From positions 1-64,000 of the forward strand of contig JACPNQ010000023.1 of assembly GCA_016185425.1 (NCBI GenBank): a stretch of 64,000 nucleotides of DNA, given 5' to 3'. How positions within the stretch are numbered: the stretch's first letter is position 1; each line of letters begins with the position of its first letter. A program made the position numbers and the translations under genes. The DNA is from Acidobacteriota bacterium (lineage in GTDB: Bacteria > Acidobacteriota > Terriglobia > Bryobacterales > Bryobacteraceae). The notes below the pieces were generated by a model. It saw nothing but the letters and a program-made list of their open reading frames with translations. It was not told the origin of the DNA and ran no database searches. Positions 40,366 through 50,203 of the stretch are shown one piece after another.

Positions 40366-43203
40366 ATGAGTCTGCGGACGCCTATTTGCCTTTGTTACGC
40401 GCTACTTGCGCCGGTTTTGTTCGCCCGCTCCAACGGCGAATTCTGCGGCACCTATCGCGACAACTGGCGGGAAGTACTCGACCATCACCGCAAGGCGGAA
40501 CTCCGCCGCGCCGCGAGCCCAAAAACGTCGCGCTCCGCATCCACCCGCCGTGATGCCGATATCGGAAACATCGCCGTCATGGAAAGCGACGATTCCATAT
40601 TCGGCCGCCGCAATCCGTTCAATCTCGACAAATCCCAAGTCACGTTCACTCCTTCCGCCGGCAAATATCAATACGCGACATTGAGCGGTGGTTTCGATCA
40701 AGCAGCCGCCGGATCTGGCACAGCGTTATCCGGCATTGGCGATGACGACACCCGCCGTGTGGACCTCCCGTTCGCCTTTCCCTTCTACGGCGTCGAGTAC
40801 CGCGAACTGTGGGTCAACTCCGACGGCAATGTCACATTTACAGCCGGCGACAACGCTTCCAGTTCCCGTTCCCTCGGCCGCGTTGCCGCCGGACCACCGC
40901 GCATCGCCGCCCTCTTCTCCGATCTGGATCCGACCCTTCCGCCCGCGTCGATCCGCGTGACCGCATCCGCGGCGAGCTTTACCGTCACCTGGCTGCGTGT
41001 ACCTGAGTACAGCGATTTCAACAACGGCCGCCCCCAAACCTTCCAACTCCGCCTTACTCCCGACGGCAAGATTCTTCTCGCCTGGGATGGTGTCAACATA
41101 GCCGACGGCGTCGTCGGCATCTCTCCAGGCGACTCCATCGTCCACCCTCTGCTCGCCTCCTTTCTACAGAATCCGTCCGGTTCCGGCGAGGCGATGATCG
41201 CCGAACGCTTCGGCGATGCCCAGGCGCTCGACCTTGTCTCCGCCGCGCGCCGCTTCTATGAGACACACGACGACGCCTATGACTATCTGGCGTTCTTTAA
41301 CACCACCGGCGTTCAGCCCGGCCAGGGAGTGCTCGCGTTTGAAACGACGGTCCGCGGCTTCCGTCGCGGCATCGGCGATACCGCCACGGACTCCGGCCGC
41401 GAATACGGATCCCCTAATCGTTTACAAGCGGTCCTCAACATGGGTCCGGTGGCCAACTTCCCTCTCGATCCTAATTCGCCCCACCCCAGCCGCGGACTCA
41501 CGGGCGATACCGGTCTCACCGTATTCGCGCACGAAATCGGTCATCTCTTCCTCGCGTTCTCAAGTATCCGCGACCCAAACAATGCCGCGGCCCGCCCGAT
41601 GCTAGGCCGCCAACTGTTCCACTGGAACTTCCGCTTCAACTCGGAGGCCTCCCTTCTTGAAGGGAACCGCATCCGTGACGACGGCCCGAACGCCAATCCC
41701 CGATTCGTCACCACAGCGACTGTCGAAGGCTACTCCCCGCTCGACCAATACCTGATGGGTCTTCGCTCCGCCGAAGAAGTTCCCACGACATTCCTCGTCG
41801 AAAATGCGACTACGACGCTCATCGATCCGCGCGTCGGCGTCGGTTTCAACGGCACTCGCCGCAATATCACCGTCGCCGACCTCATCGCCGTCGATGGCCG
41901 CCGCGTTCCTGATTACACCGTCGAGCAGCGGCGTTACCGCATCGCCATGATCGTGATCGTTCCCGAAGGGCAGTCCGCATCCGCCGATACTCTCGCTACG
42001 CTGGAACGCTACCGCGCCGCGCTGGAAACCGCATTCCCCCGTTATACTTCCAACAACGCGGTCATGGATCCGTCGATTCGCCGCTCGGTACGCCTTTCCG
42101 TGGAGCCGTCCGCCGGTACAATCGCCAGCGCCGCGCTTCCGGTCGAAGTAACGATCTCGAAACCGGCCTCAACGCCGCTAACGATTGGACTCCGCACGTC
42201 CAACGGCCTCCTCGATGGACCCGCGTCGATTACCATCCCGGCGGGTGCCCGTTCCGCCACAGCCTCCTTTCGCGCTCTGCAACCAGGCGTTGAGTTGCTC
42301 CGCGCGGAGCCCCTCGACAACAGCGGTTTCATGGTGACCGAAGCGCGTGTCAGCATCGCATCTTCCTCCGCTGGGGTAAATCTCATGGTGCTTTCCGGAA
42401 ATCGGCAAATCGCAACACCGGGCCAGCCGCTGCCCAGCCCCATTGTCCTTAGAGTCACCGATATCAATGATCTCCCCTATCCAAACTTGCGCATCGTCGC
42501 CTCCGGCGGCGCGGTCACACCGGCCGCGGCCCTCACAGGCCCGGACGGCCGCGTCAGCTTTCAGTGGACGCCGGCTGGCCAACCCCTCAATGTGATTCAG
42601 TTCAGGATCGACGGCGCTGCCTCCCCGGTCGCCGAAGTCTTCGCTCTTGGGGCTCCCGCTTTTAGCCCGGCTTCTGTCGTCAATGCCGCATCGTTCCGCC
42701 AGGGAATGGTGCCGGGCTCCATCGCCACAATTTTCGGCGCGAACCTGGCTCAACCCCAGGTAACTGTCGATGGCGCCCGCGCGCAAGTCTTCTACGCCGA
42801 CGATCGCCAGATCAACTTCGCCGTCCCGAATCTGTCGCAAACCGGCGCATCGGCCACCGTACAGGTGCAGACCAGCCTCGGTTCGGTCAATGCCACTGTA
42901 GCCTTGTTCGCCGTTCAGCCGGGTATCTTCTTCGACACGGCATCCGGCCGGGCAGCCGCCATCGATCGCGGCTCCCGCACCTTTGAGGTATACGCCACCG
43001 GACTCGGCTCGGCCTCAAATATCACCGCGCAAGCGGGAGGGCGTCCCGCGGCAGTACTGTTTAGCGGCCTTGCTCCTGGGTTCGTCGGCCTTTACCAAGT
43101 CAATGTCCGCGTCGACCCCGCTGTTGCCGTGGGCGACCAGCCGCTCACAATTACCGCTGGAGGCGTCTCCAGCAACGAAGTGAAACTGCCGGTCGCCCCC
43201 TAG
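40366..43203 (+). CDS. Secreted protein with HEIGH metalloprotease-like motif and TIGR03437 end
   Basis: The product is about 945 residues from ATG 40366, giving a signal peptide (MSLRTPICLCYALLAPVLFA). Residues about 100-260 resemble a nidogen-like/beta sandwich part (VDLPFAFPFYGVEYRELWVN, DGKILLAWDGVNIADGVVGI). A zinc-binding helix H389-E-I-G-H393 follows in TVFAHEIGHLFLAF. Then come Ig-like repeats and, from about residue 765, the Solibacter C-terminal domain (NAASFRQGMVPGSIATIFGA, DDRQINFAVPNL). It could be a secreted metalloprotease or a binding protein with a remnant protease site. It converges with the next propeller gene. Confidence 0.8.
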   Translation: MSLRTPICLCYALLAPVLFARSNGEFCGTYRDNWREVLDHHRKAELRRAASPKTSRSASTRRDADIGNIAVMESDDSIFGRRNPFNLDKSQVTFTPSAGKYQYATLSGGFDQAAAGSGTALSGIGDDDTRRVDLPFAFPFYGVEYRELWVNSDGNVTFTAGDNASSSRSLGRVAAGPPRIAALFSDLDPTLPPASIRVTASAASFTVTWLRVPEYSDFNNGRPQTFQLRLTPDGKILLAWDGVNIADGVVGISPGDSIVHPLLASFLQNPSGSGEAMIAERFGDAQALDLVSAARRFYETHDDAYDYLAFFNTTGVQPGQGVLAFETTVRGFRRGIGDTATDSGREYGSPNRLQAVLNMGPVANFPLDPNSPHPSRGLTGDTGLTVFAHEIGHLFLAFSSIRDPNNAAARPMLGRQLFHWNFRFNSEASLLEGNRIRDDGPNANPRFVTTATVEGYSPLDQYLMGLRSAEEVPTTFLVENATTTLIDPRVGVGFNGTRRNITVADLIAVDGRRVPDYTVEQRRYRIAMIVIVPEGQSASADTLATLERYRAALETAFPRYTSNNAVMDPSIRRSVRLSVEPSAGTIASAALPVEVTISKPASTPLTIGLRTSNGLLDGPASITIPAGARSATASFRALQPGVELLRAEPLDNSGFMVTEARVSIASSSAGVNLMVLSGNRQIATPGQPLPSPIVLRVTDINDLPYPNLRIVASGGAVTPAAALTGPDGRVSFQWTPAGQPLNVIQFRIDGAASPVAEVFALGAPAFSPASVVNAASFRQGMVPGSIATIFGANLAQPQVTVDGARAQVFYADDRQINFAVPNLSQTGASATVQVQTSLGSVNATVALFAVQPGIFFDTASGRAAAIDRGSRTFEVYATGLGSASNITAQAGGRPAAVLFSGLAPGFVGLYQVNVRVDPAVAVGDQPLTITAGGVSSNEVKLPVAP

Positions 43204-43204
43204 A

Positions 43205-46200
43205 CTACTTCACCGCGATCGTCGTGCGAATGATGCCGCCAGTGTCCGGCTGATTCGACGGAATGCTCCGCAGCGTCACCACGACATCGGTGGTCGAACT
43301 CGGCGGTACGGACATCGGGACACGCACATTGATCTGCCAGACGCCGACCAGCCCAGGCGCCAATCCGGAGTACAGAATGTTGGCGTCTGGAACAATTCCG
43401 CTCCCGATAATCACCGTCGGCAGTGAAGGCGTCGGAACGGTCCCCGTCGGCGGCGTTCCATCCGGAGGCGCGTTGGGGACAAAGCCCTGGCCGGTGGCGA
43501 ACAATTGGATCACCGATCCGCGGGCAATGCCATTCGTATTCGTATTGACCGTATTGTCTTCGTTCAACGCCGCGATCTGGCCCATTCCGTTTTGCGTCGT
43601 CGTAAAGAACGACGGCGTCGCGGTTCCGATGTCGAGGACGCCGCTCGCCAGAATCTGGTTGTTCGATTTCCTTTGCACGATGAACGTCGATCGCCCGCCT
43701 GGCTCGAGGCGCATCGGCACATAGAAGTTGATCTGGCCTGGCGATACAAAATACAAAGGCGTCGGAGTCTCGTCCACCAACACCTGCAGGTCTCCTAAAT
43801 CCGTCGGCAGCGGATATGCGGAGGCCACCGCTGTTTCCTCCCCGAAACGGATTCCGAGCGGATACATTGCCGCAATCATCCCCGGCGAGAGCCGCCGCCG
43901 CAGAAAATGCGCCGCGCTGATGGCGGCGAGTCCCGGATAGTGGAAGGCGACGCGATTCACGCCCTCGGCGATCAGCAAATTGTCGAACGCGTCGATCGAA
44001 ATCGCAAGCGGAATGTTCGAGCTCATCAGATAATCCGATGCAGGAATCGAAATCAGCTTGTTGAACTGCGGGTACCGCATTACCCGGTTGTTCTGCGTGT
44101 CGGTCACCCAAATTTCGCCGGTTCGCGGGCTCACGTTTATTCCCTGAATGAGCCCCAGGCGTTCCTGGCGGCCGTTTGCCTCGGCGGTAAATGTGGTGAG
44201 TGCGATCGCGGGTGCGGCATTGTTCGTCGCGGATAAGACGCGGTCAAAAATCGCCACCCGGCGATTACCGGAGTCGACGACATACAAGCGGTCATCCGTA
44301 TCCGCCGCGATATGCATGGGCGAGTTGAAGTTCGTGTCGCCAGTACCGGGCGTCGAGGTCAGAAAGTCACGCTGTCCGAAGACAACCGAAGCGGACTGTC
44401 CATTCGAAAAGTCGCCTCCGGACGGCTTGCGGAACAGCAAAACGCGGCTGTGCGCAAAATCGGAAACCAGCATGTGCCCGTCTACCGTGAACGCGACGCC
44501 GTAAGGCCGGGCCATGTTTCGCTGGGTTGCGTCGGTGATTTTGATATTGAATCCGGACTGGCCGATCACCAGATTCGCCCGCTGCCCGTACTTCGAACTC
44601 TGTTCGAATGGCTTCGGGAAGCGCAGAACACGCCCATTTCCGGTATCGGCAACGTACAAGTTCCCGCTCGAATCAACGGCGAGTCCAACAGGCGTCAGCA
44701 GCCCTGTGTCGGTCAGTTGTTCGGGATCGCCGGTGGGTGAGTTCGTCTTCGTCTCGTACTGATTCGCCTGGCCGATAATCACATCGGCGAAGTCGCCCGG
44801 TTTTACGAGCCGCGCGTCGTTATATCCGAGTATTCGATTGTTGAACGTGTCGGCGATATAAAGGTGGGGCGGATTGGAAGTGCGGTCGATAACCACGGCT
44901 CCGCCGGCGATCACGTTGCCCGCGGAGTTGGGAAGGGACGTTGCCGCGCCGGCAAGGAACATCTCCCGGCCTTCCACAAGATTGATGGATCGGTAAGTGA
45001 ACCCGACCTGACCCTGCACCCGCGTCGCGCCGCCTATGTTTGTCGCCGTTAGCGGAAGAACCAGCAGGCGGTTGTTGCCGGTATCGGCAAGGTACAACTC
45101 ACTGTTGGCGACGGCGGTGCCGCTGGGCTGGGCAAACGACACTTCCGTCGCTCCCGAAGTGCCCCGGTTCGCCTTGAAGCTCAGCATGTCCGGCTGCCCG
45201 AAAACGGCCTTGGCGGGCGGAGAGGGCAGTGCGCTGGTTTCCTCCGGCCATTGGTCGAACGGGTCATATCGCACAATGCGGTGCACGCCGGTGTCTACGA
45301 CGAAAATGCCGCCAGACGCCGCAAATACGCTGTCCGGGCCGAAGAGCGTGTATTCATTGATTGTGGGCCGGGGAGGCTGCCCCTGGACATTGACCGAAAT
45401 ACCGGCCAGTCGCGCCGCATCCATGCCCGTTCGGAACGGCCCCGGATAGACCAGCAAACGGCTCGCGGAGTCGGTCACCAGCAAACGTCCCGCTGGATCG
45501 AAATTCAGCGCGGACGGCTGCAGCATCGCGTTCTTGAGCAGCCGGTTTTCCGCCCTGCCCCAGTCCACGCTCTGCAACGTCGTGAAACTACTCTGGCCGA
45601 TAACCAAGTCGGCTTCCGGTGCGTTCGTGGCGGAATCCCCCAGCGCGGAGGCCGGATAGCGCAGGACGCGTGAGTTTCCCGAATCGGTCACCCACAGGTT
45701 TCCACTCGAGTCAAACACCATTCCAGCGGTGTAGATAGTATTGTTGACCGCGAAAGCCAGCGATTTTGCGCTCGGCGAAGCATTCCCCTGGTTCGCGGCG
45801 TTCTGCGAAAATGAGTTTTGCCCGATCACCATGTTCGGCTGCACCGCATCCGCCGGCTGGTCCACCGGCCGCGCGTAACGGAGGATCCGGTTATTTGCCG
45901 TATCGATGACGTACAGGTTCCCCCGGCGGTCGGTGGCCAGTCCGGTAGGACTGCGCAAACCAATCGAGCTGGCGGTCCCAGGCCCGCCCGGCACGGTGGC
46001 GTAAAAGTCATTCTGGCCGATAACCAAGTCGGCCTTGCTGCCGTTGGCTGCGCGGGCATTCCGCCAAACCAATACACGGTTGTTGTTCGTATCGGCGACG
46101 TACAGGTTGGGTGTGAGAGTGCTCGTGTCGACGGCCACACCGATCGGGCCGTTCAATTCCCGCCCTTCCACCAGGTTCGGCGCCGCGGAAACGAGTTCAA

Positions 46201-46345
46201 GCTTCGCCTGGCCAACCGAGCGCGAGGGGACGGGGTTAAACTGTACCGGAATCTGCGCTACGGCAACTCCGGTCCACGCTGCCGAAAATATGGCAAAAAC
46301 TGTCGCGATCTTAAGTCTCTTCATGAGATTCCAACGAAAATCCAT
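43205..46345 (-). CDS. Secreted NHL-repeat protein with TIGR03437 C-terminal domain
   Basis: The product is 1046 residues. ATG 46345 is preferred over 46324 because AGAGGA precedes it. A signal peptide ending AVAQ is followed by NHL-type repeats from about residue 35 to 800 (LYVADTNNNRVLVWRN; ADLVIGQSSF; GNLYVADTGNGRVLRF). From about 815 the Solibacter C-terminal domain occurs (YFVSPGQINFYVPMRLEPGG; VIQLFATGQGFVPNAPP). The layout is like the protein at 15181 but without the inserted modules. The role is unknown; surface binding is likely. Confidence 0.88.
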   Translation of the reverse strand: MDFRWNLMKRLKIATVFAIFSAAWTGVAVAQIPVQFNPVPSRSVGQAKLELVSAAPNLVEGRELNGPIGVAVDTSTLTPNLYVADTNNNRVLVWRNARAANGSKADLVIGQNDFYATVPGGPGTASSIGLRSPTGLATDRRGNLYVIDTANNRILRYARPVDQPADAVQPNMVIGQNSFSQNAANQGNASPSAKSLAFAVNNTIYTAGMVFDSSGNLWVTDSGNSRVLRYPASALGDSATNAPEADLVIGQSSFTTLQSVDWGRAENRLLKNAMLQPSALNFDPAGRLLVTDSASRLLVYPGPFRTGMDAARLAGISVNVQGQPPRPTINEYTLFGPDSVFAASGGIFVVDTGVHRIVRYDPFDQWPEETSALPSPPAKAVFGQPDMLSFKANRGTSGATEVSFAQPSGTAVANSELYLADTGNNRLLVLPLTATNIGGATRVQGQVGFTYRSINLVEGREMFLAGAATSLPNSAGNVIAGGAVVIDRTSNPPHLYIADTFNNRILGYNDARLVKPGDFADVIIGQANQYETKTNSPTGDPEQLTDTGLLTPVGLAVDSSGNLYVADTGNGRVLRFPKPFEQSSKYGQRANLVIGQSGFNIKITDATQRNMARPYGVAFTVDGHMLVSDFAHSRVLLFRKPSGGDFSNGQSASVVFGQRDFLTSTPGTGDTNFNSPMHIAADTDDRLYVVDSGNRRVAIFDRVLSATNNAAPAIALTTFTAEANGRQERLGLIQGINVSPRTGEIWVTDTQNNRVMRYPQFNKLISIPASDYLMSSNIPLAISIDAFDNLLIAEGVNRVAFHYPGLAAISAAHFLRRRLSPGMIAAMYPLGIRFGEETAVASAYPLPTDLGDLQVLVDETPTPLYFVSPGQINFYVPMRLEPGGRSTFIVQRKSNNQILASGVLDIGTATPSFFTTTQNGMGQIAALNEDNTVNTNTNGIARGSVIQLFATGQGFVPNAPPDGTPPTGTVPTPSLPTVIIGSGIVPDANILYSGLAPGLVGVWQINVRVPMSVPPSSTTDVVVTLRSIPSNQPDTGGIIRTTIAVK

Positions 46346-46564
46346 GCGTGTTCCTCTTGTATAACTGCTGGGGGACGCGAGCGGGGTACTACCTTTGCAA
46401 CCTTAACACCTGTTCTGAGCGACTGTCCACCGCAATTCCTCCGTACTAATCGGCTGTAACTCGCTAAATCTGTAGCACTTGGCGAATCCTCACGTGTTGC
46501 ATTTGTATACTCCCGGGCTCCGGCTCCCCGTACGCTACTATGGTTTAAGAACTTCTCACTTAAG
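46346..46564. other. Divergent intergenic region before mqnA
   Basis: This 219 bp gap separates the divergent NHL-repeat gene and mqnA. It is relatively AT-rich and no small gene is supported. Promoter elements for both directions must lie here, with TTGCATTTGTATACT-like sequence near 46497-46511 as one possibility. Confidence 0.5.
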
Positions 46565-47356
46565 ATGCACCGAGACCCCGCCCGCCCGCGAGTAGCCGTA
46601 ATCTCCTACCTGAACACGGTCCCTTTGGTGTGGGGCCTCGAAAACGGTCCGCGACGTCATCCGTTCCGCCTGGACTACTGCCTTCCCGCGGAAGGCGCCG
46701 ACCGCGTACAATCCGGTCAGTCCGATATTGGTCTCCTTCCGATTATCGAGATGGCCCGGCAAGGGCTCGCCTGTTGTCCGGGCACGGGCATTGCATGTGA
46801 CGGTCCGGTCCGCTCCATCCTGCTCATCTCCAAGGTGCCTCCATCGGAAATTCGCACGCTTGCCGTCGATCGCGGCTCACGCACTTCCGTCATGCTGGCC
46901 CGCGTGATTCTGAGCCGCAAATATAGCGCACACCCTTCCCTCACCGTTTGCGAACCTGTCCTTGATCAGATGCTCGCCGATCATGATGCGGCCCTGATCA
47001 TCGGTGATCCCGCGCTCCATCTCGATCCGGCCTCCCTGCCCTTCCTCACGCTCGACCTCGGCCAAGAGTGGAAGGAGCTTACCGGACTCCCCATGGTTTT
47101 CGCCGTCTGGTGCGGGCCGAAGCCGTTTATCACGCCGGCAAATTCCCAGCACTTCCTCGACTCGCTTTCCTACGGCGAGCGCCACATCGCCACAATCGTC
47201 GCCGGGGAATCGGCCCAGCGTCATCTCCCGCCCAGCCTCGTTCACACCTACCTCACCCACCACATCCGCTACCGCCTCGGCGAGAATGAATATCGTGGTA
47301 TGCGCGCCTATCTCGATTTCGCCGCTGCCCTCGAACCCGCGCTGGAGGTCAAATAA
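46565..47356 (+). CDS. mqnA: Chorismate dehydratase
   Basis: The product is 263 residues. MqnA dehydrates chorismate to 3-[(1-carboxyvinyl)oxy]benzoate, the first step of futalosine menaquinone synthesis. The periplasmic-binding-protein-like fold shows VAVISYLNTVPLVWGLENG, QSGQSDIGLLPIIEMAR and LPMVFAVWCGPKPFI. Its stop codon is directly followed by the ATG of mqnC, so the two are translated together. No strong ribosome-binding site is visible. Confidence 0.92.
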   Translation: MHRDPARPRVAVISYLNTVPLVWGLENGPRRHPFRLDYCLPAEGADRVQSGQSDIGLLPIIEMARQGLACCPGTGIACDGPVRSILLISKVPPSEIRTLAVDRGSRTSVMLARVILSRKYSAHPSLTVCEPVLDQMLADHDAALIIGDPALHLDPASLPFLTLDLGQEWKELTGLPMVFAVWCGPKPFITPANSQHFLDSLSYGERHIATIVAGESAQRHLPPSLVHTYLTHHIRYRLGENEYRGMRAYLDFAAALEPALEVK

Positions 47357-48388
47357 ATGCTAACTCCCCAACAGGCCCTCGACATGTTTCGCTCCCACGA
47401 CCTGATCGGGATCGGCATGGAGGCTGACCAACTCCGGCGCAAGTACCACCCCCACAACGTCGCCACCTACATCATCGACCGCAACGTCAACTACACCAAC
47501 GTCTGCACCGAGTACTGCAGTTTCTGCGCCTTCTACCGCCCCAAGGGCCACAACGAAGCCTATGTTCATCCGAAGGAAGTCCTCTACCAGAAGATCCAGG
47601 AAACCATCGACCTCGGCGGAACCGGAGTCCTGATGCAAGGCGGACTTCATCCCGACCTCCCCGTTGAGTGGTATGAAGATCTCTTCCGATCGATCAAGCA
47701 AAACTTCAAGATCCACCTGCACGTTCTGTCCGCTCCTGAAATTCTCAACATCGCGGAAATCTCGAAACTCCCCGTGGAAACCGTCATCTCCCGGCTCCGC
47801 GATGCGGGTCTGGATTCCATTCCCGGCGCCGGCGCCGAAATCCTCCACGATGAAGTGCGCCAGCGGATCGCACGCCTCAAGTGCAACACCGAGGAATGGC
47901 TGAGCGTCCATCGCGCCGCGCATAAGCTCGGCGTCCGCACCACCGCGACGATGATGTGGGGCTGCGGCGAGACGATCGAACATCGCGTCCATCACCTTCA
48001 GATTCTCCGTGACTTACAGGAGGAGACCGGCGGATTCACCGCATTTATCCCCTGGAGTTTTCAGCGCGACAACACCTCCCTCGGCCGATTCGTCAAAGAA
48101 GAAGCGACCTCGGTCGAGTTCCTCAAAACGCTCGCCATCTGCCGGCTCTACCTCGACAACATCGTCAACATCCAGACTTCCTGGGTTACCCAAGGTCTTA
48201 AGGTTTGCCAGGTCGGCCTCCGCTTCGGCGGCAACGATGTCGGCAGCGTCATGATTGAGGAGAACGTGGTATCGCAGGCCGGCGCACAATTCAGTGCCAC
48301 CGAAGAGGATCTCCGCCGCATGATCCGCGACGCGGGCTTCATCCCCAAACAGCGCGATACCCTCTACCGCACCTACTTCCTTAACTAA
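47357..48388 (+). CDS. mqnC: Cyclic dehypoxanthinylfutalosine synthase
   Basis: The product is 343 residues. It is the radical-SAM cyclase that forms the spiro ring precursor of dihydroxynaphthoate. The cluster motif is C50-TEY-C54-SF-C57, in the family context NVNYTNVCTEYC, and GGTGVLMQGGLHPDLPVEWY and LDSIPGAGAEIL are typical. It directly follows mqnA. The futalosine-processing nucleosidase MqnB and the final MqnD are not in the window. Its last eight bases overlap the converging PfkB gene. Confidence 0.94.
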   Translation: MLTPQQALDMFRSHDLIGIGMEADQLRRKYHPHNVATYIIDRNVNYTNVCTEYCSFCAFYRPKGHNEAYVHPKEVLYQKIQETIDLGGTGVLMQGGLHPDLPVEWYEDLFRSIKQNFKIHLHVLSAPEILNIAEISKLPVETVISRLRDAGLDSIPGAGAEILHDEVRQRIARLKCNTEEWLSVHRAAHKLGVRTTATMMWGCGETIEHRVHHLQILRDLQEETGGFTAFIPWSFQRDNTSLGRFVKEEATSVEFLKTLAICRLYLDNIVNIQTSWVTQGLKVCQVGLRFGGNDVGSVMIEENVVSQAGAQFSATEEDLRRMIRDAGFIPKQRDTLYRTYFLN

Positions 48389-49229
48389 ACGTCTCTGCCC
48401 AGGCGAGCAGCCCGCCGGTTGCGCCCGCCCCGGAGACGCTTTGGGCGCCATAAGCGTTCGCCACTCTTGCGGCGTCCAGCGGCGCCAATCCACGCATCGA
48501 CGCCGCTATGAATCCGCCGCAAAAGCAGTCCCCCGCCCCGGTCGAATCCACTGCTTTCACGGCTATTCCCGGCACATGGAACCCCTCAACAGTGCACCCC
48601 TCCGCGCCCCGCTTGATCACCGTTCGCACCCCGCCGCATTCGATATGGGCCGCCTCCGCGGCGTTTGCGAACAGCCAGTCGCAGTACGGTAAACACGGAC
48701 CGATCACCGTCATCCACTCTCCCAGCCGGTCCCATCCTAAATCGAGCGACGTTGTCCAGCCGGCTTCCTTCGCCTCTCGCAGATACACAGCGGCATGCTT
48801 TCGCAATCCCGGTATCGCGAATGGATTGCCCACGTGCAGCCAGCTCACGCCTTCGCCATAGGGCGTCAGCGAACCGAGACCTTGGAACGCTTCCGCTAAA
48901 ACACCGGGCCGGTGAATCAGCGCCCGCGCGCCATCGGCCCGGAACAGGCCCATTGTCAGCGCCGTCCCGCCTTCGATCCCCGGCAGGAAGACGGCATCGA
49001 CACCCACCGAAGCCAGCCGCTCCCGGCAGATCCTGCCATGCGCGTCGTCGCCGCACGCCGTCACCAGCCTCACTCTCGTGCCGAGCCGCGCGGCTGCATA
49101 AGCGGTTGTTCCGCCGTTGCCGCCAAGACCCGCCGCGAACGTTTCCGGCCAGATCGTCCGCTCCCAAGCTAACTCCTCAACAGGCCCCGCAATCCAGTCG
49201 TAGACAAGATTGCCGGCCACAAGCAGCAT
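48381..49229 (-). CDS. PfkB-family carbohydrate kinase
   Basis: The product is 282 residues, slightly shorter than ribokinase. N-terminal AAGLGGNGGTTAYAAARLG and C-terminal DSTGAGDCFCGGFIA (catalytic Asp in GAGD) define the family. The ATP site and anion hole are intact. The sugar or nucleoside substrate cannot be told. It lies five bases downstream of the membrane-anchored unknown gene at 49235 and converges with mqnC. Confidence 0.88.
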   Translation of the reverse strand: MLLVAGNLVYDWIAGPVEELAWERTIWPETFAAGLGGNGGTTAYAAARLGTRVRLVTACGDDAHGRICRERLASVGVDAVFLPGIEGGTALTMGLFRADGARALIHRPGVLAEAFQGLGSLTPYGEGVSWLHVGNPFAIPGLRKHAAVYLREAKEAGWTTSLDLGWDRLGEWMTVIGPCLPYCDWLFANAAEAAHIECGGVRTVIKRGAEGCTVEGFHVPGIAVKAVDSTGAGDCFCGGFIAASMRGLAPLDAARVANAYGAQSVSGAGATGGLLAWAETFS

Positions 49230-49234
49230 AGCGG

Positions 49235-50161
49235 CTACAGCGTTCCCCCGGCCAGCCGCTTTAATAGATCCGCGTGCAAGGGCCAGCGCCCGGTCACATC
49301 GCTCCCCGTCGTCGCAAACTGTCCGGCCAGGAGCACTCCGCTCAGGTCCCCCGTGTTTGCCGGTTGCCCCAGCCGCTCGAAGTAGTTCTTGAACTCCTTC
49401 GTCACGCCTTCCAATTGCGCCTTCACATTTCCCGCCGAAGACGTGTCCTTGCAGATTGCCCGCATTGTCAACACGAGCCCCTCAGCGCCACCATTCACTG
49501 AAAATGTGGTCCGCTCAGTCTCCGACAGCACTTTTCCGAACAGCCGTCCGCCGGAAGGCAACGCCGGATCACCGGCCAGCACACTCCCGTTGAACGACAC
49601 CCACAGCGGGCCCTCTGGAACGCCACCCGCCCAATCGGCCTTTCGTTTCGTCTCCAGATTCCGGACGGTCATGGTGCCCTTGGAGGTGGATACCGCCAGC
49701 ACACGAGGTGTCAAAGGATAAAACGAAACCCGCCGCCCGGGCGTGGCGCTGGGAGCATCGCAAACGCCGTTCCTGCAGCCGCCGCCGCGCGCAATGGCGT
49801 AGCTGCGCAGCTTGTCGAGCTCAAAGCGTCCGCGAGCGATAAAGTACCAATCCTCGCCCGTTTTCGCCGCTGTCACCCAGTCCAGATCGGTCTTCCAGTC
49901 GAATCCGATCTCCGTCACAAACCGGCGGTATTCGGGCTCTTCCATCGCCGCTGCGCCTTCCAGCCAGCCGCCCATGTGCGCACGTCGCAACGCCGCGAGA
50001 TCCACATGAATCGTAACGGCATCGGATGGCGGGAACCGGTGCAATACTTCTGACAACGGCGGGTCCGAGGCAACCCGCCCCCAATACAGAACGCCGTAGA
50101 TCGCCGCCGCTACCGCCGCCGCCAGCAGAACCAGCAGCCACGAATTGCCTCTAAATTTCAC
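49235..50161 (-). CDS. Membrane-anchored protein of unknown function
   Basis: The product is 308 residues. A single N-terminal membrane helix ([20 protein letters not shown]) anchors a soluble, probably periplasmic domain. That domain has beta/alpha alternation ([39 protein letters not shown]) and two close cysteines in [12 protein letters not shown] that may form a disulfide. I do not recognise a family. It probably shares a transcript with aroF upstream (42 bp away) and the PfkB kinase downstream. Confidence 0.65.
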   Translation of the reverse strand: MKFRGNSWLLVLLAAAVAAAIYGVLYWGRVASDPPLSEVLHRFPPSDAVTIHVDLAALRRAHMGGWLEGAAAMEEPEYRRFVTEIGFDWKTDLDWVTAAKTGEDWYFIARGRFELDKLRSYAIARGGGCRNGVCDAPSATPGRRVSFYPLTPRVLAVSTSKGTMTVRNLETKRKADWAGGVPEGPLWVSFNGSVLAGDPALPSGGRLFGKVLSETERTTFSVNGGAEGLVLTMRAICKDTSSAGNVKAQLEGVTKEFKNYFERLGQPANTGDLSGVLLAGQFATTGSDVTGRWPLHADLLKRLAGGTL

Positions 50162-50203
50162 CCGGTCTCAGTTTCCCCGCACGCGGCGGAACAATCTAGT
50201 TTC

